A model generated the notes under the pieces. It was not told where the DNA came from and ran no database searches. It saw nothing but the letters and a program-made list of their open reading frames with translations. 30,000 bases of DNA. Origin: Aplysia californica. Lineage: Eukaryota; Mollusca; Gastropoda; Aplysiida; Aplysiidae. Shown one piece after another: positions 12,449 through 21,945 of the stretch; positions within the stretch are counted from its first letter, which is position 1; each line of letters begins with the position of its first letter. The DNA lies in assembly GCF_000002075.1 (NCBI RefSeq), contig NW_004797328.1, positions 393,883 to 423,882 on the forward strand, given 5' to 3'. The position numbers and the translations under genes are program-made.

Positions 12449-13827
12449 CATGAAAGTTTATAACTTTTAGATCATCTAAATGAAAATTTTTCGTTTATTT
12501 ATTTTATGAATGGGCAGAACTATCTATGGATGCACAATTTTTCCCATAGTGATCAGTGATTGTGGTATTTTATGTTTATTTCTATAATCAATCATATTTA
12601 CTCCTAATTTTTTCCCCCTGTTGTCTGCCAGGTATTGGACCTGATGGTCATATTGCCTTCAATGAGCCCGGCTCTAGTCTGGTTTCACGTACCAGGGTCA
12701 AGACGCTGGCACAGGAGACAATCCAGGCCAACGCGCGTTTCTTTGGCAACGACCTCAGCAAAGTTCCCACACAGGCCCTCACCGTCGGTGTCGGCACTGT
12801 CATGGATGCTGACGAGGTAAACAGTGGCATAATTTGTTTTTGTTTGTTCACTCATTTGCTCTTCAGTGGCAAAATTGAAGGCAAAGGAAGGAGGGTAAGG
12901 CTCAGAACAAACTACTTAGAGAGCCTAAACAGATGTGTGATGCGGAAAATTCAGGATAGTGTATCTTTTTTGAGAGCATCTGAGCAAGGAATGAAGGAAA
13001 ACCACAATAGTAATAGCTTCATTTTGTATCGTGCTTTCTGTTGTAAATGTCGTAGGCCTCCTTTCAAACAATTTAAGTGATTTTAGAACTTCCAAAAACT
13101 CCATACTTGACTGTTGGCGCCAACTAGGGCTGTATGAGGTACATCTGAGTATAAGAATGGAGAAATTTAATGAGATATATTCCTTGTGTGAGGAGCTGCC
13201 TCCTGTACCTTAAGATTTAACAAATGAAACAGAATTCTGCTTTTATTGATCAGTATGGAGAATTTGGTTTTCTACAGCATGGCGTTGACTTGTATGGGTC
13301 TAATAGCAATTGGATTTGCATTTTATTTATTTATTTCTCTTTTCTGTGCTATAAATGTTTTATGCCCCATAAACATAAATTTAGATCGTTTAGAACCCAG
13401 GCTGAGTGGGACACAGCACCGCTGCAGACAGACTCAGATACTTGATTAAAAAAAACTTCCTTTCTCAGTAATCAAACTTTCATCTGTATGCAACAGCAAA
13501 AGGCTTGTCCTTTACAGCATTGGTGCTGATGAGAAGCCTCTATTAATCCTGAAAAGCATCACTGTTAAACAACAGATGCCAGTAACTAGTTTTTGTTTTC
13601 CTCAGGTGATGATTCTGATCACCGGAGCCCACAAAGCGTTTGCTCTCCATAAGGCCATCGAGGAGGGTGTGAACCACATGTGGACGGTCTCCGCCTTCCA
13701 GCAACACCCACGCACAATATTCTTGTGTGATGAGGATGCTACAATGGAGCTGAGAGTCCGCACAGTCAAGTACTTCAAGGGACTCATGCAGCTCCACAAC
13801 AAGCTGGTGGAAGAGCCTGCCGAATGA
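4526..13827 (+). CDS. GNPDA: Glucosamine-6-phosphate deaminase (oscillin), complete 5-exon gene
   Basis: Cytosolic enzyme that converts glucosamine 6-phosphate to fructose 6-phosphate and ammonia, draining the hexosamine pathway into glycolysis (family knowledge). Five exons, 4526-4649, 6639-6740, 7038-7220, 12632-12816 and 13606-13827, join in frame with GT-AG introns to give 816 nt, 271 residues plus TGA. Human paralogs are 276 and 289 residues; this one ends soon after the conserved HNKLV and lacks their C-terminal tail. Active-site residues of the NagB family are at the usual numbers: Asp72 (in NMDEY), Asp141, His143 and Glu148 (in DGHIAFNE). The ATG at 4526 is fixed by an in-frame TAA at 4514-4516 and by the match to MRL(V/I)I starts. 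Odd point: residues 77-79 across the exon 2/3 junction read Glu-Leu-Ala, where human, fly and E. coli have Gly-Leu-Pro. Whether it is orthologous to vertebrate GNPDA1 or GNPDA2 cannot be told; invertebrates usually have one gene. Confidence 0.96.
4877..6011. mobile_element. hAT-like non-autonomous element with internal tandem copies, in GNPDA intron 1
   Basis: 1135 bp flanked by a perfect 8-bp duplication, TGGCTGGC, at 4869-4876 and 6012-6019. Ends are CAGGGTTGGG and, inverted, CAGGGCTGGTG. An 8-bp target duplication and CAGGG termini are typical of hAT transposons. Inside, three head-to-tail copies (4877-5100, 5101-5367, 5368-about 5607) each begin with the GGGTTGG/GAGCTGGG terminus and run through the same AATTCCTTTCCTTGGTTT and GATATAAGGTT segments. 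The rest (5608-6011) ends in A-rich and ATTTAAATC-rich sequence. No transposase ORF. Confidence 0.85.
6639..6740 (+). CDS. GNPDA: GNPDA coding exon 2
   Basis: Acceptor CTTTTCAG ends at 6638 and the donor GTAGGT starts at 6741. Codes [20 protein letters not shown] through NMDEYV, which contains catalytic Asp72 and the substrate-binding segment GSTPLGMY. It leaves one base (G) of codon 77 for the next exon. Confidence 0.95.
7038..7220 (+). CDS. GNPDA: GNPDA coding exon 3
   Basis: Acceptor TTGTCAG ends at 7037 and the donor GTGAGA starts at 7221. Codes [18 protein letters not shown] and on to [10 protein letters not shown]. The first two bases (AG) complete codon 77 as GAG (Glu). Strongly conserved with animal GNPDA ([23 protein letters not shown]). 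Confidence 0.95.
7251..7378. repeat. (TTG)n and (TCC)n microsatellite, GNPDA intron 3
   Basis: Runs of TTG then TCC triplets, the latter interrupted by CACATCCTCCACTTC units that recur twice, shortly after the exon 3 donor. Confidence 0.9.
7550..7899. mobile_element. MITE family A, partial copy (right end)
   Basis: Right terminus CAAGTTTGACTG ends at 7899, followed by TA. Interior pieces such as CCACCTGTCTAATATC resemble the family's CCACCTGTCTAAGACGG. The left end was not found. The minus-strand ORF of about 150 codons across this stretch is transposon sequence, not a gene. Confidence 0.6.
7902..8768. mobile_element. MITE family A, copy 2, TA-flanked
   Basis: 867 bp between TA dinucleotides. 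About 27-bp terminal inverted repeats: CAGTTGAACCTGCCATGACG with GCCACCC on the left, and inverted CAGTTGAACCTGTGCAAGAC with GGCCACCC on the right. It starts at the very TA that ends the preceding partial copy. Contains an (AAC)n run at 8584-8627. No coding capacity. Confidence 0.88.
8584..8627. repeat. (AAC)n microsatellite
   Basis: About 14 uninterrupted AAC triplets inside MITE copy 2; it accounts for poly-Asn and poly-Val ORFs in this stretch. Confidence 0.95.
8924..9010. mobile_element. MITE family A, copy 3, left part
   Basis: Begins TA-CAGTTGAACCTGCTCTAA and follows the first ~85 bp of copy 2 (CAAACGACTTTCCCCC). It breaks off into LINE-related sequence. A diverged right end, TGGGTGACCGTCTTGGACAA, lies at about 11364-11390, so the copy seems to be split by later insertions. 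Confidence 0.65.
9011..9228 (-). other. Probable LINE 3' non-coding region
   Basis: Follows the LINE stop on the minus strand. GC-richer than the surroundings and not similar to the MITEs beyond it. Contains the near-inverted pair CATGGAGATCATC (9094) and GGTCTCCATG (9183). The exact 3' end and target duplication could not be fixed. Confidence 0.4.
9224..10531 (-). CDS. LINE ORF: RT thumb, CCHC knuckle and REL endonuclease
   Basis: 435 codons, uninterrupted. The apparent ATG at 10531 is internal to the LINE protein, since coding sequence in the same frame continues upstream ([20 protein letters not shown]). Basic segment 84-160, CX1CX7HX4C knuckle at 218-233, PD-X14-ELT nuclease core at 324-342, and conserved [19 protein letters not shown] at 354-372. 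Target-primed integration by nicking is the known role of this nuclease. It is a transposon gene lying antisense in GNPDA intron 3, not a host gene. Confidence 0.88.
   Translation of the reverse strand: MAWPLTMYEVALSRVEMIERKCNSYIRKWLGLPRTINTSSLYRHRGALQLPLTSIVEIYKAGKIRTVLMLRESRDKEISGKPPDVKTARKWKAEVAANEIISALEHGDIVGPAQPDRLGLGNGDFRPFRKMSQRDRRKAATRHMQKMEAERREIHLIQCSQQGQMTRWEEHVVERKVGWSDIWKWNTSRLSFLLRSTYDVLPSPVNLVRWKVQEDNKCRCGKLGTMKHILSNCNLALNRYTWRHNEVLKVLTKMATQQVEEGKYAPKIQKHGPTKIAFVSQGSKVAKRKKANEAMKDQSGGTWEVAADLKGFERFFPIPTTKKPDIVLWEEKDKEVHLVELTVPHEDNIYAAHERKENRYEALVEQCEEAGWKATHFPVEVGCRGFVATSARKWMRVAGLTAKKSNELTNSLQETAEKASHWIWLKREDSSWNES
9229..10920 (-). mobile_element. R2-like LINE, 5'-truncated, RT motif C to endonuclease
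   Basis: Non-LTR retrotransposon read on the minus strand. The first part (from about 10913 down to 10580) enters the reverse transcriptase just before catalytic motif [11 protein letters not shown], then [14 protein letters not shown]. The 435-codon ORF 10531-9224 has the thumb region ([13 protein letters not shown] context), a CCHC knuckle Cys218-Cys220-His228-Cys233, and a restriction-enzyme-like endonuclease with Pro324-Asp325 and Glu340-Leu-Thr, then [10 protein letters not shown] at 378-387. This domain order defines the R2/R4/NeSL-type LINEs. Everything upstream (N-terminus, RT motifs 0-B) is missing, a normal result of incomplete reverse transcription. A single frameshift near 10583-10590 separates the two parts; the rest is open. 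The 3' non-coding part probably extends to about 9040. Confidence 0.88.
10516..10908 (-). pseudogene. LINE reverse transcriptase fragment (motif C region)
   Basis: 130-codon reading frame that holds the RT active-site motif FMDD (catalytic Asp pair) and the downstream [20 protein letters not shown] segment. It leaves the LINE frame near codon 110 because of the frameshift, so its last ~20 residues are out of frame. It is the upstream part of the same LINE as the 435-codon ORF. Confidence 0.85.
10920..11312 (+). mobile_element. MITE family B, copy 2 (left end missing)
   Basis: Starts abruptly at GGAGTTATTGG, at the LINE's 5' junction, and then follows copies 1 and 3 (AATTAGCGAGAAAATGG; CTTTAATCAACGTTTTTC) to the right terminus GAGCGATTGATTTCACC. 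The missing left terminus suggests that the LINE integrated here or that a deletion accompanied it. Confidence 0.7.
11318..11900. other. Intron 3 DNA between MITE copies
   Basis: 11318-11390 resembles the right end of a family-A MITE. The rest is AT-rich and shows no gene. Confidence 0.4.
11901..12240 (+). mobile_element. MITE family B, copy 3 (right end missing)
   Basis: Left end GTGGTGGAATTAGGCACTCG followed by TCAATTTTTGGGCAT, matching the 1085 copy. The shared interior runs to the GTTGAGCC segment, where a C-run (12224-12236) begins and similarity fades. Confidence 0.72.
12241..12631. repeat. Intron 3 tail with T-run and (TA)n
   Basis: A T-run at 12291-12303 and a (TA)n array at about 12422-12447; otherwise AT-rich sequence leading to the exon 4 acceptor. 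Confidence 0.85.
12632..12816 (+). CDS. GNPDA: GNPDA coding exon 4
   Basis: Acceptor TCTGCCAG ends at 12631 and the donor GTAAAC starts at 12817. Codes [20 protein letters not shown] through [12 protein letters not shown], with Asp141, His143 and Glu148 of the active site. Ends in phase 0. Third-position GC is clearly higher than in the surrounding intron DNA. Confidence 0.97.
13606..13827 (+). CDS. GNPDA: GNPDA coding exon 5 and stop
   Basis: Acceptor TTTTCCTCAG ends at 13605. Codes [20 protein letters not shown] through [20 protein letters not shown] and ends [10 protein letters not shown], then TGA at 13825-13827. Family members often continue past HNKLV by about 5-20 more residues, so the protein has a slightly short C-terminus. 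Confidence 0.96.
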   Translation: MMILITGAHKAFALHKAIEEGVNHMWTVSAFQQHPRTIFLCDEDATMELRVRTVKYFKGLMQLHNKLVEEPAE

Positions 13828-16740
13828 GAGATGGTTATTGTGTGTTAGCCTCGCAAGTGTTGTTGGTGTAAGTTCTAATGCATTGGAGTCTTGTTGGACG
13901 GGGGAGGGGGGGGGGGGGATGGGGGGTGGAATTCAAAAGAATGTTCTTCTCATCTTCCTTTTCCTTCTCCTTTTTCTCATTCTCCCCTTCAATTTCTTAG
14001 TTTCCTCCTCCTCCTCCACTGTATCTTCTTTGTCTCCCCTTTCTTTGCTCCTCTCCTATTTCTTTTCTCTTTTTTTCCTTCTTTGTAATCTGAGCTTATT
14101 CCAGGTTTGGGTGCCACAGTTTTAACTGAATTTGGCGAAACAGACACATTGCTGAGACTTACACCAATGAAACCTCTTTTCATACATCTTTAATAATTGT
14201 CAAACATAATTTTCCCTCTGAGATGATTTTTAAATCGTCACAGAGTTGTAATCACATAGCTCTATGTTTTCAGGGTTGCAAAGTATCAGTATTGTCTTTC
14301 ACTTTCAGTTGTCATTTCTGGTCAGTGAAATGGTGCTGTTTGATGAATTTCCAAACTTCTGTGCATTCTACAGATCAGTGATCTGTCTAATACTTTTTTA
14401 CTTGTGGTGATGGGTCTTGAATATATATAGCTGAATCAACTTATGTATTTCATGAAGACTAACGCTAGCATCTCTCTGATGTGTTGCTTGTAAAGATTCA
14501 TTATGAATCTGAAGTCATTTGAAGCAAAGTGTCCATTAACATGGTATTTGCTAACACTACACTGGTTTATTACCAGTGTGGTAGTTTTAAATAAATGTCT
14601 TTGCTTTCTCACAATATGTTTTTTTGTGTGTGATAAGTTGCCCAAATTGAAAATAAAATGTGACATCTTTTTATTGAAAGTAAGGTGCTTGTTTTGCATA
14701 ATTTGGTTGTAGGAACCCATGTCTTGTATAACATTAACGTTTTTCTCTCTGTATCTACCTGTAGATTTACGTCAAGTATTCCTCAATTCCAAAAAATGTA
14801 TATTTTTGGTGCTCAAAGCTGTATGTGTACATGTATTTTTTGTTTATTCTGCAGAATTCCACTTAAATATTGCTTTAAAAAGTTCACCCAATGGGTTTGC
14901 CAGTCACTGCATTTTTATGTACAAAGAGAAGGGTCTTCCCTGTCTGTCAAGTCTGAACACTTTGTATAAGGGTCAGTCTGATAGCCACAAGCTGGGCACC
15001 ACGGTATTGGAGGCATTCATTATGTATTGGACCCTTGTTTCTTGCATTTTGTCCTAAGTTTTTTTGGTTTTTTTGTTGGTACGCTTGGTTTCTCTATTCA
15101 AATACATTTTCTTTTCAAGTTTTCAAGATTAAAATCATTCACTGTGGTGGTGAAACTAATGTACTAATATTTCTTTTTTTCTCTCTTTAAATCCAGTACT
15201 TTCTCTGGTAACTATTCTGAGGACCTTTTTTGCCCCAATTCTCAATTTGCTTTGCATAAATGTTTTATGGCAGTCCCAGCCATTTCATTGGCAAGTTTGT
15301 CAGCATGTAAATTAATTTTATTTGTGATATGCAGTTGATTTTTATTTAATTATTTTTTTATTTTTTTACATTTCTTATACATTTGAAATATTGGGATGAC
15401 AAGGGATCTTGGAAGATCAAAGAGGTGTCTTTTGCACATATTTCTTTCTTTTAAAAAAAACTTTCACATGAGTCTCTAGCAAACCTTACTAGTCTTTTTT
15501 TGAGAATTCCTGAGCCAAAAAGCTTCAATGTCTTTGTTTGAGATGTTGAAGAAATTATATGAGTGAATCTGTAAGATGAGAACTGTTACTTATTTTACGG
15601 AAGTGTGTTATATTTGAAGAAAGGTGTAAGTCAGGTTTTTGAAAATAGAAGCTGTCACTCTTTCTCTGTGTCATTATTTCTTTACTTGCTATCCAGGTAT
15701 TTGAACTTGCACTATTAAAAGTTTCCCTTTGATGAGATACTTAGTTCCATATCATTGCATGCATTTAGAATAGTTTTATCTATTGTTGGCCTTTTTAGCT
15801 CATTCGTGACAACAGTAACTACGTGAAATAGGACAGAGCGTTGCTACTTTCTCGTATTGTCTCTTTGATCTTGTAACACTAAAAGATGAAGTCTGTGACC
15901 ATTGACTTCAGCAATAAGATCTGAGGTACTCTCTACATTTTTCAATCTTTATATATATAAAATTCTTTTCTTTACAATTAAATGAAAAAAAAAAATTTTT
16001 GATAGTGCAGTAAAATAATTTAGCATCATTCAGCTGTCATGAAAATGGAAGATCAGTGAGCAAAACAATGATTAATATTGAAAATTTAAAAAATGAAAAC
16101 AATTTTTTTTACGTGCCCTTTGAAGTGGTTTTTAGCTCAGGTTGTGCATACTTCTAAATGATCTGGTTGGACTTTTTTCCAATGATTGATTTTTTCTCAT
16201 TCCCTCTGACTCTGATGAAGAATGTTCGGTCATTGCTGTTTCTGGAAAAGAAAATATTTGGCATTCTGTTGCATCTTCTGTTCTTTTCCTGCTACCATTG
16301 GTGACATCATGCATTTATGACTCACATGTGAACAAAGCGATTGTGAGAGACTTGGAATTCACAATGAGAAGGGTTTTAACATAAGGATACGTACATACTA
16401 GTCTTAAAAGATTGAACATTTTTGTCATATCCTCAAGGTGAATTTCATGGATCATGACCACCCAGGCTTTCTCGAAATTTGAAAAAACAACAAAAACACA
16501 TTGCTTTGCTTTCTTCTTTGTGTGAATCTGCATTGTGCAGTATTTGCAAAATTTTTCTGCATGTATTTCTCATGCTGTGACAATGGAGACAAATTCCAAA
16601 AGAGCTTTAATTGTTGTGCTTTACTGAACTGACTCGGTCGTATGTTGGTTTGGTGCATTCAGGTTTATATTTTATTCCCAACAAAGAATTACTGTTTACG
16701 CATAATGTTACATAATTATTTGTAATTTTGAATAAAGGTT
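13828..16740 (+). other. GNPDA 3'UTR and downstream flank
   Basis: No coding sequence seen. A G-run (13903-13918) and a 150-bp pyrimidine-rich tract (about 13944-14093) follow the stop. Candidate poly(A) signals AATAAA lie at 14590-14595 and 14652-14657, about 0.8 kb past the stop, which is a reasonable mRNA end. A later AATAAA at 16731 could mark a longer form. Which is used cannot be decided from sequence alone. Confidence 0.5.
14590..14657 (+). terminator. Candidate GNPDA polyadenylation signals
   Basis: Two AATAAA hexamers, at 14590-14595 and 14652-14657, are the first close pair after the stop codon. A TG/T-rich stretch lies between and after them (14620-14640, 14665-14675), as expected for downstream elements. 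Confidence 0.45.
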
Positions 16741-18054
16741 CTTTAAATTTCTTACTTTGTTCCTTTACATTCCGTGGAGAAAAAAATGTGTTTGCTTGAG
16801 TTAACAAGATGAGGGGTAAGTAGCGGGTGTGCTAGTTAGGTCTTACTTATGTTTTTTTGCCTCTATTGTTCTTGGCTAACTGTCTTGCTATTTCCTGGCA
16901 CTAAATGACTGTTATTTTGTTATCAATATGCTTCTCTTTACTCAAACAAAATAAACAAATACACAAACAACGCAATTGGCTCAGGGTGGGTGATAATAAA
17001 ATCAAGGATGTGTAGTGCAATATGCTATGTCAAACCCCACTGAATTGGGGGATCGATCCCGCATTCTTGCAACTGTTGGTCAGACTCGTTGTCCTGTCTC
17101 TTTATCAACTGTCTCACTCTTCCCCATAATTGATCATCAGAGGTTATTATTAGTTGGTGGTTGAAAAGCATCACTAGCAGGTCCTTGTTTTGTTTCCACT
17201 ATTGTTCCTGTCCGTCTGTCTGACTTTTCTTGCCCTAAATGACCATAATCATCAAATGTGCTTATCTTTACATGTACTAAAAAAAGTGATTATATCCACA
17301 AATCAACTGCATGTGCCCCATTCTGTCCCTTTGTCCACTAAATACTGACATACTGTCCTCCAAGGCAACAACCTTCCTGTCTGGTCTTCTCCGTTTCCTT
17401 TTGCCGGTCTGCTCTGTTTTCATCCTCCTTACATTGTATTGGCATCTGATGCTCTGAGCTGTAATAGTCAGGCTCTTTATCATTGCATGAAGAAGACATG
17501 AGTTTTATACCTGGCAGGGAAGTTTAAACTCTGCCCAAATTAGTGCAGACAGTCAGGTTCGAAGCAGCTCACAGTCACATCCTAAATGGTCGCTTTTAAG
17601 GACCAGCAGGCTAACCCAGATTTCGGAGGTTTCCAGAAATCTTAACCTACACCATAAGAAGGCATTGTCCTACCTATACTATTGGTTTCATTGATGTGTA
17701 TATTTGGTTGGTTATAGAAAAAACTCTCCTGGTCTTTTAAAGAAACTGAACAAGGGGCAAAAACTTTACATTCAATTTTCTCAAAACAGCATTTTTCGGG
17801 ATAGCCCCCTTGTGCTTAAAAGCAACCAAATGATCTTAAGTGTGTCGATGGGGGCATGAAACATATATTAAATTATTCTTACAATGGAATAAGCCCTCAG
17901 ACCTTGTAGGCTACCTGTAAGGGATAGAGCACTATATAAATGCAATCTCTTACCGTCTTCTCATTCTCAGTGAGACATTATAATTATAAGTGTTTGAATT
18001 TTTTCTCTTTGGGTTAAAAAAAAATGTAACAACATTTTTTTTGTAGCTATCAAA
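16741..18054. other. Intergenic DNA with dispersed-repeat character
   Basis: No gene found. 17461-17501 (AATAGTCAGGCTCTTT ... GCATGAAGAAGACATGAG) recurs at 29942-29986. 17045-17062 contains the palindrome GGGGGATCGATCCC, which could be part of a tRNA-like promoter box on the minus strand. The tail AGCACTATATAAATGCAAT at about 17928-17946 resembles SINE or MITE tails in many invertebrates. All three hints are weak. Confidence 0.35.
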
Positions 18055-18660
18055 TTTTATTTATTTATATTGTATATTTCTCAGTATGAGCAATGATTAT
18101 ATTACAAAAAATAATCGTTTCATTGTACAAATGAATTGACAAATCATCTTGAGTAGAATACAAATTCAATAAAGAATTAAATCATACATCTTTATTTACA
18201 TCAATGGGGTATGGTACTGACTGCCTTCCAGCAGCTATTGTTCAGTTCCTGGATTGCTTCACTTTGTTTTAAAAACAGGACAATCTAGAAAAAGATGCAT
18301 ATCAGTATCAGCATTCATAAACTCTTTAAAAATAAAAGAATTAAACATTTATTGTGTGTAGTATAATATTTCACAACAAAACAACCAAATACTCCTCACC
18401 CCCAACCCTGTCCCAGAAAACAAAAACAAAAAAACCCCAACCTATATGCACAAACAAAATCAAGTCCCCCAGCAACATTTTGTCACAAACTTATAGTCTT
18501 AAAGACATTAATATTTCCTATTTACGTTAAAGATTTAGATCTATCTTTGCGAAAAAATATTTAAAAAATCAAAACAGAAATGCTGACAATAAGCTATACA
18601 TATGAAATGAGTATATTATATGTATGTATCTATAATGTATACCTGTTTGTGTGTATAGAA

Positions 18661-18897
18661 TCAAGGTGAAATCAGGCACTAGTCAAAATAAATGAAATCA
18701 AAGAAACCAACATTTTTCCACTTGTTCGGCAATTTTATCCATCATATCTTTTTACTCAACATCTTTAATGTCCGCCGTAGAACAATTTCTATTCTGTAAA
18801 GATTTTACTGAAAAGCATTGAACAAAGGCATAAAAAATATAAATCTGCAGTGCCCAAAAATTGACCAGCGCCTGATTCCACCATGTTGCAACACACA
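18661..18897 (-). mobile_element. MITE family B, short reverse copy
   Basis: The left edge AAGGTGAAATCAGGCACTAG and, inverted, the right edge CATGGTGGAATCAGGCGCTGG correspond to the two termini of the 1085-1515 copy in the opposite orientation, including the adjacent GTCAATTTTTGGGCA. Only about 237 bp long, so it has lost much of the interior. Confidence 0.7.
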
Positions 18898-20033
18898 CGC
18901 AAATATTTACTATATGGATTTAAAAAAAAACTTCCATGATGGTACAAAGTACCTGTAAGTACAAGAACAAAGATGTAATTATTCAGAAAATTTACATGCC
19001 GTCTAATGTACCAAACCCAAAAATTTGAGTGTGCCAATTCATGATCTCTGTTCTAAACTGGTTATTTACCACCATGTTTCTAAAGAGTAAGAAAAGGAAA
19101 GCTTTCTCAACATCTATCATCTAGTCATGGCAAACATGTGTAAACTACATCATGTAGTCTGCTTTATGCTTTACCAGAGATAACGAATGAGGAAACTTTG
19201 GGTTTTTCTTTTAATCACGCATAGAAAACTTCTCAACCTAGACAAAGATGTGACATTCTTTTTTTTATGGTATGAGTAGTCTCTGCATAAAGAATATGAT
19301 TCCATGTACATGAAATATCTGAGACATTGTTGCATGAACTGAGGCTTCATGCAACATAAAAAAAAAAATAAGAGTAATTTAAAGTCGATCTAGAAGGAAA
19401 TTTGATTGAAAATGCTTCAGTGTTGGGATGACTATTATTTAAGGCTTGATTAAAAATTGAGAAGTAGGCCTAATTTTGTGGTTCTATTCGATGGGCCTGT
19501 CTAATGCAGGCCTAAAGTTAGATACATAAAACTTGAGAAAAACTGTTGTATAAAAATTTACACTTGACTATCACACGCGTGGACCTGTTAAATTCTAAAT
19601 ACTTCATTCATCAATTTCCTGTAATTTGACTTTTCATATAAAGTTGGCCATGATTGTCTAAATAATTCTGGATATTAAAATTATGCCTGAGGTACATGTT
19701 TGACGGGTTGCTCACTGAAGTGAAAGAGCAAGACATACAGACAGGACAAAATCAACAGTGGGAAAGAAAATAAGAAAAAAATACATTTTACCAGCAGCAC
19801 CGTCCGACTGCTTTCCTTACTTTTATTTCAACAGGTGGAATACTGGGATGAACAAAGTAATTCTCACAACCACAATTCATCCCTCTTATAATTGAAAATA
19901 GAATATGTCGATAAAAAATTGACCTGCATTGTCCTGTAAAATATTGATAATAATGATACCGGTAGTGATATTGATAGTTCTTCCCTCACTGTCTAATGAC
20001 GACCAATGCATCTGCAGAGAAGAAAATGTCTAA

Positions 20034-20050
20034 TAATAATAATAATAATA
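20034..20050. repeat. Short (AAT)n run
   Basis: About five AAT/TAA triplets; minor. Confidence 0.7.
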
Positions 20051-21765
20051 AGGTAATACAAGTAGAAAAATATGTATAAAGTAGTTCATTCATAACATAA
20101 GTCCATTAAAAGGGTACAGTATATTCAAAAGTGACGTCAATAATAATATTGTGAAGGAAAAAGAACATTATTTTGCAGTTCATGAATTGAAATGGACAAA
20201 AGGTGAATTGATTTTTATTCTGATCAAAATGTACAAAATAAGTAAAACATGCCATTTCTTTCAGAATGAGACTTAAGACTCCACTGTACAGAAGAAAATA
20301 TACAGCATTAGTAAGAAAAGAGTTTTTCGGACTTTGGTTTACTTTTAGTCTGCTCATATCAATTTCTGATAAAAGAGATTCTTTCAAAGAAATTGTCATT
20401 TATGTATTATATTATTAAGTACACTGAATAAGATTGTTTTTAATGCATATGATTATAAAATGTAGATTAGATTCATGCCTTTTTTATTACAATGGAGACT
20501 GCACATGTACCATGCCTGTGTTTTTATTGGCTCTTTTCTCAAGCAAGTCAACAAGAAAACAGGCAGTGAGTAAGCTGCTTCATCTCTATAGGTATTTTTC
20601 TACATTGATGAAAGCCCGGTACACAAGAACAGAGTTTATGCTCACCTAACGTACATAATAATTATATGTAGTTAGCAATAATGGCACTCAACAAACATTC
20701 GAGTAAAGACTACCACTTTTTGTCAATAGCCTACATTATTTTTCCTGCATCAAGATTATCCAGACATTTCTAGAGGTAAGAAATACAACTTGGGGGATTT
20801 ATATGATTGCTACAAAACTGTTGGAGAATGTATTAATTAGAGGAAAGTTTAAGATACATAATGTAGATATATTGTAAATGAAATTACTACACTGAAAAAG
20901 CACTTCAGAATACATCTATCTTTCTATTTACAAGGTCTATAAAAATCTGAAGGGTGTTATCAGATCATTAGGGTGGATTGAAAACACACTAGTTGGCATT
21001 TAAGTAGGTTTAATTTGATTTTACAACACATGAAGATAAACCATAAGTATTGTTTTTAATTTTTTTAAAATGAATCCAGTTTTCCAGCTTTTCAGTCACA
21101 TAAAAAACAGAACAGCTAAACTCTTTCGGGTTTGACCACCATCATATAAATGACAGAACCTTTCACTTTGAGACAAAATCATTTGGGCTGTCCATTCTGA
21201 TGGACTTGATACATATGGTACTCACTGCATTTTCATTTCTAGTCCTTCCTCTTACTCAACTCTAGGCAGATCCTGATAAAAAACTTAAACTTACGATGAG
21301 AACCGTAACAAAGAAGATACATACTTTATACACCAAGCGTTGTATCAAAATGTAATGTTCATTTAAGTCAGTTTTATAATGTATCTATTTATGATGTCAA
21401 GGCAGTCTCATTCAGCTTTTACTCCAGCTTCTCATCTTGTTATTTCTTTTTTCTTATGCTTATTGTTCAAATTTGAAAGTGAAACAGAGTTGAAACTTTT
21501 CTATTTATGATTTTTTTTTCTATAAAAATATTTGTTTCTCTTCCTCATCTTTCAAGTAAGTTGTACACTGTATCAAAAATTCTTCTCTAGACAATAACAC
21601 TCCTCCAGATTCAGTTAAAATTTTGTTACAGAAAAAAAAAAGTAAATAAGGTGGATTTTTCTTCAATAGATTAAAAAAAATCAACTTACTGTATTATCCG
21701 ATTGCATATTCAACATAAGGCAAGCCACTTGAATAAATAAAATGGGTAAACAATTGAAAATATAA

Positions 21766-21945
21766 CTGTCCCCAGGGTTTTATGCACCCTGAATAATTTG
21801 GCAAAATTTGATCATTTTTTGCATAATTTCTGATTATTTTCCTTTATCATTCTTTGTTAAAATTAACAGAATCGCATAATTTCACATTTTTGGGCTCAGT
21901 TTGTATAATTTCAGAATTTTTTTGTGCAAAAATCTGCGGAGACAG
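21766..21945. mobile_element. Small TIR element (180 bp)
   Basis: CTGTCCCCAGGGTTTTATGC at the left is mirrored by CTGTCTCCGCAGATTTTTGC (inverted) at the right; about 15-16 of the first 21 bases agree. The interior is AT-rich with repeated GCATAATTTC-like words. Probably a MITE of unknown superfamily. Confidence 0.55.

Noticed and set aside
12556-13080. 174-codon plus-strand ORF
   Set aside because: It is GNPDA exon 4 plus read-through into both flanking introns; the splice sites at 12632 and 12816 bound the real coding part.
13903-14093. G-run and pyrimidine tract as a functional structure such as a quadruplex or triplex
   Set aside because: Sequence would permit it, but nothing beyond composition supports a role.
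17040-17110. tRNA-like B-box (GGATCGATCCC) on the minus strand
   Set aside because: The match is mostly a palindrome, and no cloverleaf or A-box at the right spacing was found.
17277-17483. 68-codon minus-strand ORF with a basic KRKRRRPDRK stretch
   Set aside because: Short, overlaps a dispersed repeat, no start context or splice partners; not supported as a gene.
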